NCBI GenBank assembly: GCA_947481685.1
Contig: CANKHA010000018.1
Location: 1-51,086 of the forward strand
Source: Bradyrhizobiaceae bacterium
Lineage (GTDB): Bacteria > Pseudomonadota > Alphaproteobacteria > Rhizobiales > Xanthobacteraceae
DNA: 51,086 nt
Direction: 5' to 3'
Shown here: positions 44,644 to 51,086 of the stretch, in pieces
Numbering within the stretch: the stretch's first letter is position 1
Layout of the letters: every line of letters begins with the position of its first letter
Position numbers and translations under genes: made by a program
Notes under the pieces: model-generated
The model's input: the letters and a program-made list of their open reading frames with translations, nothing else
Told to the model about the DNA's origin: nothing
Database searches by the model: none

Positions 44644-44916
44644 ATGAAAAAAGAAGAATTTTCAGAGCTGTTTTTGGAGTGCACTCGTCAGGGCATAGAA
44701 AAAGTTGAAAAAAAATATCACATTTCCTTGTCGAAAAATTTTGAAGTTGAACTTAATGGCGCGGGCGTAGCCGGAGCAATTGTTGCTCCTGCTGTGGCTA
44801 TAGACCTTATGTTTATCAGCGAAGATTTATTTTTTTGTGTCATCGACGTGGGTGTGAAGGCAGTCGTGGGAAACAAAGCGATTATGTTTGTTGGCGTTAG
44901 TGGGCATGAGCCATAA
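44644..44916 (+). CDS. Small unknown protein in an AT-rich pocket
   Basis: The 90-residue product has no recognised family. The N-terminus is charged and helical (KKEEFSELFLECTRQGIEKV). A hydrophobic mid-part follows (GAGVAGAIVAPAVAIDLMFI) and strand-like segments end GNKAIMFVGVSGHEP. The codons are strikingly AT-rich (AAA, TTT, TTA, ATA), unlike the neighbours, which suggests recent acquisition. The length and alternating strands would suit a small immunity-like or adaptor protein, but that is speculation. No strong ribosome site is visible. Confidence 0.6.
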   Translation: MKKEEFSELFLECTRQGIEKVEKKYHISLSKNFEVELNGAGVAGAIVAPAVAIDLMFISEDLFFCVIDVGVKAVVGNKAIMFVGVSGHEP

Positions 44917-45183
44917 ACTTTTGACAAAACATGGAACTCGCCTCCCGGCAGTGGTCCTTTTAAAGTAATTGAACCGCTTAATTTACGAATAGAGCGATGA
45001 CCACTAAATTATTTATTGCATGATTCCCGCAGTGGCGGAGCCGAAACGCTCCGTCGCGCAACGGTCACAATATGAAACGGATGCGCCGGTATGCGCTCAA
45101 TCTCATGCGTGGCCGTTAGCATTTTCGGCCATCTCTGCGCCACCCGTTTTGGTGTTACCGTCACCCGGATGGGGGAGGCGATG

Positions 45184-45546
45184 ATGCGGATGGTGGCTGG
45201 CTCAGGATTGATCCTCGCGGGGCTCGTGGCCGCGAGTTCATTATGCGCAGCGCAGGAGGCATCGCCCTTGCGCGGCGAGGTTCTAATAAGCGGCAAGACG
45301 CCGGTCGATCCGCCGCCCGATGAGCCGAAAAACAGCCATGCCTACATGACGGTGTCCGGGCCGGCGGCGCTGCGCATGTACCGCGCGATGCGCGCAAAGG
45401 ATGAGCCGAACCTCTGCGAGCAGGGCAAGCGCATGAAGCGGGCGGGGGCGCTCACATGCAGCGTAAGCCGCGACGGGCGAAGTGCTACGTGCGACTTCTC
45501 CGTAGACCTGCTCAAGGGTGCGCTCGACGACGGCAGGCCGTGCTGA
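45184..45546 (+). CDS. Secreted protein of unknown function
   Basis: The 120-residue product has a signal peptide (MVAGSGLILAGLVAASSLCAAQE). The mature part is small and polar with a proline-rich turn (PVDPPPDEPKNSHAYMTVSG) and four cysteines (NLCEQ, LTCSVS, ATCDFS, GRPC) that could form two disulfides. The start at 45184 is chosen because GGAGG lies five bases upstream; ATG 45181 and 45190 are alternatives. It converges on groEL, sharing the terminator region. The family is not recognised. Confidence 0.65.
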   Translation: MRMVAGSGLILAGLVAASSLCAAQEASPLRGEVLISGKTPVDPPPDEPKNSHAYMTVSGPAALRMYRAMRAKDEPNLCEQGKRMKRAGALTCSVSRDGRSATCDFSVDLLKGALDDGRPC

Positions 45547-45550
45547 AAAG

Positions 45551-45579
45551 AAAAAGGCCCGGGATTTCTCCCGGGCCTT
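45551..45579 (-). terminator. Terminator after groEL (probably bidirectional)
   Basis: AAGGCCCGGGA and TCCCGGGCCTT arms enclose a four-base loop. Read on the minus strand, T-rich sequence follows, as expected for groEL. The plus-strand secreted-protein gene ends just before it. Confidence 0.92.
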
Positions 45580-45603
45580 CGTGTTTCGTGAGAGCAGGAC
45601 TGC

Positions 45604-47265
<1,662 letters not shown>

Positions 47266-47283
47266 TCAGGGACACAGCGCGTT

Positions 47284-47310
47284 CAGCAAAAGTGGAAACC
47301 GGTTTTGCGT
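47284..47310. repeat. Degenerate palindromic element in the groES-groEL spacer (copy 4)
   Basis: GCAAAA and TTTTGC arms enclose a core GTGGAAACCGG that is close to the GTGGGAACCGG core of the other three copies. The outer arms are eroded. It is the only copy inside an essential operon. Confidence 0.6.
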
Positions 47311-47377
47311 AAGCAATCAAACTTGCGCAGATTGCGTCGACTTATCTGCTGTACGCGCGCCAATCTTCGAGCCGCGC

Positions 47378-47692
47378 TTAGGCGGCTTTCTTCTTGGCCA
47401 CGCTCGCGTCGAGCACGCCCATGATGTCGCTCTCTTTCATGATCAGGAAATCCTGACCGTCGATCTTGACCTCGGTGCCCGACCACTTGCCGAACAGCAC
47501 AAGATCGCCGGGCTTCACATCGATCGGAATGAGCTTGCCATTCTCGTCGCGGCCACCGGGACCAACAGCAATGATCTTGCCCTGCTGCGGCTTTTCCTGA
47601 GCGCTGTCGGGGATGATGATCCCGCCGGCAGTTTTCTGGTCGGCGGTGATGCGCTCGACGACAACACGATCGTGAAGCGGACGGAATTTCAT
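47378..47692 (-). CDS. groS: Co-chaperonin GroES
   Basis: This seven-subunit lid of GroEL has 104 residues. It starts [15 protein letters not shown], carries the mobile loop [16 protein letters not shown] (about residues 21-36) that contacts GroEL, and ends with the roof and C-terminal strand [19 protein letters not shown] precedes the ATG. A CIRCE element and promoter lie about 130 bases upstream. Confidence 0.97.
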   Translation of the reverse strand: MKFRPLHDRVVVERITADQKTAGGIIIPDSAQEKPQQGKIIAVGPGGRDENGKLIPIDVKPGDLVLFGKWSGTEVKIDGQDFLIMKESDIMGVLDASVAKKKAA

Positions 47693-47820
47693 GAGGACCT
47701 CCTAAGGTATTGGACAGGCGTCAAATTTTGATGTGACGACACACCGGCTAATCCCCGTTTGCAGCCGTCAAGCGCGAGATAGGGCGCTCTCCGATGGCCG
47801 CAAGGGGCCGGTTCGGGATT

Positions 47821-47849
47821 ATTTAGCACTCATGGGATGTGAGTGCCAA
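47821..47849 (-). promoter_or_regulatory. groESL promoter overlapped by a CIRCE operator
   Basis: CIRCE reads TTAGCACTC, nine bases, GAGTGCCAA (47823-47849), with one mismatch from the perfect inverted repeat. On the minus strand TTGGCA and CTAAAT are 17 bases apart and lie at its two ends, giving a -35/-10 pair. HrcA bound here would cover the promoter, so groESL is expected to be HrcA-repressed and heat-inducible. Confidence 0.88.
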
Positions 47850-48055
47850 GCCTTTTAAATCGAACGGTAAATGGCTTTTGCCAAGGGTCTTGTGCAGAAA
47901 TTTTCGCGCTCTGGGCATCAGGGAACGGCTTGGTAGCAGACTGCTCTTGGTGCTGCTAATGCCTTTATTTTCAACGACTTGTCCACCGTTTCGGCTTGAT
48001 TTGCCCAGCGCTACGGCTGGACACTGGTCACTGATTTGAGGCTGGAGGACGAAGA

Positions 48056-48325
48056 ATGATCTCGGAGGGCTTCAAGAAACAGGTCGAGGGTTACGGCCTG
48101 ACGACTGCTCAGATTTTGTACCGGCGTCCCGACCACCACTGGCTGCTCCAGACCTATGTCTGGCAGGCCTACGATCTCTTTCCAAAGTTTCCCGAGCTGC
48201 AGCGGTTTCTCGACTTCTGGCAACAGAAGCTGGAAGGGCCGCTGCACTCAGTACAGGTGGCACATTGTAAGCTGATCAAGCCGGCCGAGTTGCGTTCAGT
48301 GGATGGCGTTTTCCGCCTGCACTGA
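48056..48325 (+). CDS. usg: Usg family protein
   Basis: The 89-residue protein matches the alphaproteobacterial Usg family: GYGLTTAQILYRRPDHHWLL, FPELQRFLDFWQQKLEGPLH and SVQVAHCKLIKPAE. The name comes from its discovery upstream of other genes, and its molecular role is unknown. A GGAGGACGAAG region precedes the ATG. It is upstream of the ECF sigma gene but is separated from it by that gene's own promoter. Confidence 0.88.
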   Translation: MISEGFKKQVEGYGLTTAQILYRRPDHHWLLQTYVWQAYDLFPKFPELQRFLDFWQQKLEGPLHSVQVAHCKLIKPAELRSVDGVFRLH

Positions 48326-48350
48326 TGGTGCGTGCAGCCTGACGGTTTAC

Positions 48351-48379
48351 GGGAACCTTTCTTCCGCAGCGGCATCCAA
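48351..48379 (+). promoter_or_regulatory. ECF-type promoter in front of the sigma factor gene
   Basis: GGGAACCTTT, 11 bases, GCATCCAA. The same two blocks at the same spacing occur at 49106. A -35 block with GGAAC is typical of ECF sigma factors. The start codon is 33 bases downstream. Self-control of the sigma factor is inferred. Confidence 0.75.
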
Positions 48380-48411
48380 TAACGTAGAAAGCCGCCAACG
48401 GGGAAATCCGC

Positions 48412-49104
48412 ATGCAAACCATCCCGGCGCCGCTGCCCGATCCGGGTTCACTCAGCGATGAGGAATTGGTGGGCCGCGCGCGTCAACGCGACGAAAGAGC
48501 CGTTCGCGCCATCACGGGCCGGTACAATCGCCGCCTTTTTCGCGTCGCCCGCAGCATCCTCCGCAACGACAGCGAAGCATAGGACGTGGTTCAGGAGACC
48601 TATGCCCGCGCCTTCACCGGATTGGATGCATTTCGTGGTGAGGCCGGCTTTGGTACCTGGCTGACGCGCATCGCCATGAATGAGGCGCTGGGACGTCTGC
48701 GTCGCCGGCGCCCGACGGTGGATTGGGACACCCACGGCGAAGATCGTATTCATGCCGAGATCATCCAGTTTCCCGTTTCCGCCAACAACGATCCGGAGCG
48801 CACCATGGCGCGCAGCGAAATCCGCGATGTTCTCGAACATTCGATCGACGATCTTCCTGATGCCTTCCGCGTGGTCTTTGTTGCGCGCGTCGTCGAAGGC
48901 ATGAATGTGGAAGAGACGGCGGAACTGCTTGGCCTCCGGCCGGAGACGGTGAAAACCCGGCTGCACCGCGCGCGTGTTCTGTTGCGGGATACCCTGGAGG
49001 AGCAATTTGGTCCTGCGCTGGTCGATACTTTCCCGTTCGGCGGCCACCGCTGCGAGCGCATGACGGAACTGGTGGTGAGCCGTTTGTGCGCTCTCGCCAA
49101 ATAG
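48412..49104 (+). pseudogene. ECF RNA polymerase sigma factor, interrupted by an in-frame TAG
   Basis: The frame encodes a two-domain ECF sigma factor of 229 residues plus one internal stop. Sigma-2 begins SDEELVGRARQRDERAVRAI and continues NRRLFRVARSILRNDSEA; codon 57 is then TAG (48580-48582), followed without frame change by DVVQETYARAFTGLDAFRG. Sigma-4 is intact (VVEGMNVEETAELLGLRPET, TRLHRARVLL). At codon 57 the family normally has glutamate, and GAG to TAG is one base. A 56-residue fragment would lack most of the DNA- and core-binding surface. GGGGAAA precedes the ATG. No anti-sigma gene is adjacent. The gene is probably inactive unless the codon is an error or is suppressed. Confidence 0.88.
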
Positions 49105-49105
49105 C

Positions 49106-49134
49106 GGGAACCTTTTCTCTCTCCCTGCATCCAA
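49106..49134 (+). promoter_or_regulatory. ECF-type promoter in front of the DUF4142 gene
   Basis: GGGAACCTTT, 11 bases, GCATCCAA, identical in both blocks and spacing to the site upstream of the sigma gene. It begins two bases after the sigma stop and is 56 bases upstream of the DUF4142 start. Confidence 0.78.
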
Positions 49135-49189
49135 CCTTTCGTTGAATGCATTGGCATGGCCATCCGGCCGCGCCCGAAGGGAGAATACG

Positions 49190-49711
49190 ATGTTTACCAG
49201 ATTGATCACGGCGGTCGCCGTCACATGCCTGCTGTCGGGCGCATCAATCGCGCAGAGCGCAAAGCCGAGCGATGCGCAAATCGCGCACATTGCCTATACC
49301 GCCGGCCAGCTCGACATCGACGCCGCCAAACAGGCGCTGGCGAAATCGAAGAACAAGGACGTGCGCTCCTTTGCCGAGGACATGGCGCGTGACCATGCGG
49401 CCGTGAATACCCAGGCGCTCGACCTTGTGAAGAAGCTAAAGGTCACGCCGGAGGACAACGACACCAGCCGCGCGCTCACCAAGGGAGCGGCGGACAAGAA
49501 AGCCCAGCTTGAGAAGCTGGACGGTGCGGAATTCGACAAGGCCTACGCCGCCAACGAGGTTGCCTACCACAAGACTGTGAACGGCGCGCTGGAGACGACT
49601 CTCATCCCGTCTGCGAGCAACGCCGAACTCAAAAGCCTGTTGCAGACCGGCCTGAAGGTTTTTCAGAGCCATCAACAGCACGCCGAGCACGTTGCCGCTG
49701 CGCTCAAGTAG
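49190..49711 (+). CDS. DUF4142 periplasmic protein
   Basis: The 173-residue product has a signal peptide (LITAVAVTCLLSGASIAQSA). A helical DUF4142 domain follows (IAYTAGQLDIDAAKQALAKS, DVRSFAEDMARDHAAVNTQA, ANEVAYHKTVNGALETTLIP, LLQTGLKVFQSHQQHAEHV). The four-helix layout resembles ferritin-like proteins, and two conserved histidines occur (RDH, YHK). Function is unknown; such genes are often stress-induced. The ECF-type promoter directly upstream supports that. The cupredoxin gene follows after 28 bases, probably in the same transcript. Confidence 0.88.
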   Translation: MFTRLITAVAVTCLLSGASIAQSAKPSDAQIAHIAYTAGQLDIDAAKQALAKSKNKDVRSFAEDMARDHAAVNTQALDLVKKLKVTPEDNDTSRALTKGAADKKAQLEKLDGAEFDKAYAANEVAYHKTVNGALETTLIPSASNAELKSLLQTGLKVFQSHQQHAEHVAAALK

Positions 49712-49739
49712 CGCGCTCACCCAATAAGGATACCTACCC

Positions 49740-50060
49740 ATGCTGCCGAGATGGATTCTCCTGGCTCTGATTGTCGCCCCCTTGGAGCTGGGGTCCGTCT
49801 CGGCGCATGCGGCCACTGTTCAGATCGTGATGGACAAGCTCGTCTTTGCTCCGTTGGAAACGCAGGCAAAGGTTGGCGACACCATCGAATGGATCAATAA
49901 GGATATCCTGGCGCATACCGCGACGGCGACCGGCGGCGACTGGAACGTCGTCATTGCACCGAACAAGACGGAGAAGTTGGTTTTGCAGAAAGCCGGCTCG
50001 GTCGATTACTACTGCAAGTACCATCCGAACATGAAGGGCCGGATCGTGATCGCGCCTTAG
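49740..50060 (+). CDS. Cupredoxin (amicyanin/plastocyanin-like)
   Basis: This 106-residue periplasmic blue-copper protein has a signal peptide (ILLALIVAPLELGSVSAHAA). Type 1 copper ligands are all visible: His59 (LAHTAT), Cys92, His95 and Met98 (YYCKYHPNMKG). The short ligand loop is of the amicyanin/pseudoazurin kind. It probably carries electrons or copper in the periplasm. Position after DUF4142 and the ECF-type promoter suggests stress-induced expression. It converges on the SDR gene six bases away. Confidence 0.9.
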   Translation: MLPRWILLALIVAPLELGSVSAHAATVQIVMDKLVFAPLETQAKVGDTIEWINKDILAHTATATGGDWNVVIAPNKTEKLVLQKAGSVDYYCKYHPNMKGRIVIAP

Positions 50061-50066
50061 CGCTAT

Positions 50067-50822
50067 CTAGCCGCGGCCGACGAACGGCATCTTGGTCGCC
50101 ATCACCGTCATGAAGAGGACGTTGGTGTCGAGCGGCAGACCGGCCATATAGACCACCGCCTCGCCGACATGCGCGGTGTGCATCTGCTTCTCCGGCATCA
50201 TCGTGCCGTTGGCCTGCAGCGCGCCGATCGGCGTATGCGCCGTCATCGGGGTGTCGGCGTTGCCGATATCGATCGGGCCGCAAGCGATGTCGAACGGCCG
50301 GCCATCGAGCGCTAGCTGGCGCGTGAGGCCGGTGATCAGGTGTTTGGTCGCGGTATAGGCGATCGACAGCGGGCGCGGCGCGTGCGCGGCCAGCGAGCCG
50401 TTGTTGATGATGCGCCCGCCTTGCGGTGTCTGGTACCGCATGAGGCGGAAGGCTTCCTGGACGCAGAGGAACGTGCCGTTGACGTTGATGTCGACCGCGG
50501 CTTTCCATGTCTCGTAAGGCAGTTCGTCCGGCGTCGATGGCGGGGCGCCGATGCCGGCATTGTTGAACAGCACGTCGAGACGGCCGAAGGTATTTTTGGT
50601 TTTGGCAAACAGCGCCTTCACCTGCGCGGGGTCGCTGATGTCGGCGGGAAATACCAGTGTGTTCGCGCCGGCCGGTGCTTCCTTTGCCGTGGCTTCGAGC
50701 ATGTCCTTGCGGCGGCCCGTGAGCACAACGGCATAGCCTGCGTTGAACAACGCGAGGGCTACGGCCTTACCGATGCCGGTACCTGCGCCAGTCACCAAAG
50801 CTATTTTCAAACCAGCGCTCAT
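50067..50822 (-). CDS. Short-chain dehydrogenase/reductase
   Basis: The 251-residue classical SDR has cofactor motif TGAGTGIG (about residues 11-18). The NNAG motif is intact ([10 protein letters not shown]), the active-site serine is in NNGSLAA and the pair YTATK supplies Tyr and Lys. GRRKD after strand 2 suggests NADP preference. The start at 50822 is chosen because the family begins just before the first strand; an extension to 50897 would run into the palindrome. The substrate is unknown. Confidence 0.9.
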   Translation of the reverse strand: MSAGLKIALVTGAGTGIGKAVALALFNAGYAVVLTGRRKDMLEATAKEAPAGANTLVFPADISDPAQVKALFAKTKNTFGRLDVLFNNAGIGAPPSTPDELPYETWKAAVDINVNGTFLCVQEAFRLMRYQTPQGGRIINNGSLAAHAPRPLSIAYTATKHLITGLTRQLALDGRPFDIACGPIDIGNADTPMTAHTPIGALQANGTMMPEKQMHTAHVGEAVVYMAGLPLDTNVLFMTVMATKMPFVGRG

Positions 50823-50847
50823 GCGGATCTCCGTATGTCTTGAATAT

Positions 50848-50923
50848 CCAGTGCCCCGCTTCCAAAGTTCGTGATACTGCGCGGCATCCTCTGACACGAA
50901 CTTTGGAAGTAAAGGGGCACTGG
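50848..50923. repeat. Large palindrome, first of two
   Basis: Left arm CCAGTGCCCC, GCTTCCAAAGTTCGTG pairs with right arm CACGAACTTTGGAAGT, then GGGGCACTGG (one three-base bulge). The central loop is about 21 bases. It lies just upstream of the SDR start. Confidence 0.85.
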
Positions 50924-50937
50924 CAACTTCATGATTT

Positions 50938-51014
50938 CTAGTGCCGCTTTTCGATTTGAAGTTCCTAGAAGAGTTTGCCGCGGGCGGGTAGGAACTTCAA
51001 ATCGGCGGCACTAG
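50938..51014. repeat. Large palindrome, second of two
   Basis: Left arm CTAGTGCCG, then CGATTTGAAGTTCCTA, pairs with TAGGAACTTCAAATCG, then GCGGCACTAG, with a short internal bulge and a loop of about 21 bases. Its outer ends (TAGTGCC) resemble those of the first palindrome (CAGTGCC), but the inner arms are different. Confidence 0.85.
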
Positions 51015-51085
51015 TGCCAAACAGTTCGGCAATGACTTCTTCGGCGATGGCAAAGGATGTGCTTGCGCCGTTGCCGCCGGTGATC
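50965..51085 (-). CDS. C-terminal fragment of an unidentified protein (cut by window end)
   Basis: An open frame enters from the window end with [18 protein letters not shown], continues AELFGTS and ends with TAG at 50965-50967. The last 16 or so residues ([15 protein letters not shown]) are encoded by the second palindrome, so the original C-terminus was probably replaced or extended when the element inserted. I cannot name the family from 39 residues. Confidence 0.45.
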   Translation of the reverse strand, partial: ITGGNGASTSFAIAEEVIAELFGTSAADLKFLPARGKLF

Positions 51086-51086
51086 A

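Noticed and set aside
44644..44916. Toxin-antitoxin or toxin-immunity locus
   Set aside because: Only one small gene is present and no toxin partner or toxin motif was found; kept as a possibility only.
48580..48582. Programmed recoding of TAG (pyrrolysine or similar) in the sigma gene
   Set aside because: The position is normally an ordinary glutamate and nothing in the sequence suggests special insertion. Mutation or error is simpler.

Overview
The window is a piece of GC-rich alphaproteobacterial chromosome. It most resembles the Bradyrhizobium / Afipia / Rhodopseudomonas group (Nitrobacteraceae, Hyphomicrobiales). This placement is an inference. It rests on the conserved purC-purS-purQ-purL-BolA-glutaredoxin block, the usg, DUF1476 and DUF6867 genes, a secreted lectin-like gene, HAAT-type (liv) importers, pca genes, orphan TTT-type binding proteins, and dispersed short palindromes typical of such genomes. 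No transposase, integrase, CRISPR array, tRNA or rRNA gene was seen.

Layout. 1-4.7 kb: pirin (cut by the window edge), a SulP-STAS-cyclic nucleotide gene broken by one in-frame stop, a lectin-like secreted protein and DUF1476. 5-10.4 kb: the purine operon (with an unrelated secreted-protein gene between purS and purQ), then BolA and monothiol glutaredoxin. 10.4-16.9 kb, minus strand: two small membrane proteins, rpsD, murI, a secreted protein and an rpe-DUF2259-DUF2259-purB operon. 17-20.4 kb: a DadA-like oxidase, KTSC, P1 peptidase and CcdA. 20.5-27.5 kb, minus strand: livHMGF-DUF6867 and, upstream of it, pcaBDC of the protocatechuate branch.

27.6-38.4 kb is the most accessory-looking part. 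It holds a CoxG-like gene, then a three-gene operon (Rieske protein with an unusual spacer, a small protein of unknown family, an amidohydrolase). A LysR regulator and two TTT-type substrate-binding proteins follow, then the small and medium subunits of a CO-dehydrogenase/xanthine-dehydrogenase-type enzyme without a large subunit, two XdhC-type maturation genes and a MoeA-MobA fusion. The Rieske operon and the plus-strand TTT gene share an AT-rich upstream motif, so I infer one LysR-controlled carboxylate uptake and catabolism system of unknown substrate.

38.4-44.5 kb: DUF4189, then a TetR-HlyD-ABC-ABC2 export operon behind a perfect 22-bp palindrome, an MFS transporter and DUF72. 44.6-47.9 kb: an AT-rich pocket with a small unknown gene, a secreted protein, and groES-groEL with a CIRCE element lying inside its promoter. 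48-51 kb: usg, and an ECF sigma gene broken by one amber codon. The same ECF-type promoter lies in front of that sigma gene and in front of the DUF4142-cupredoxin pair. An SDR gene, two large palindromes and a cut gene end the window.

The strongest leads are the Rieske / small protein / amidohydrolase system with its shared operator-like motif, the twin ECF promoters around a broken sigma gene, and a family of palindromes whose stems co-vary.
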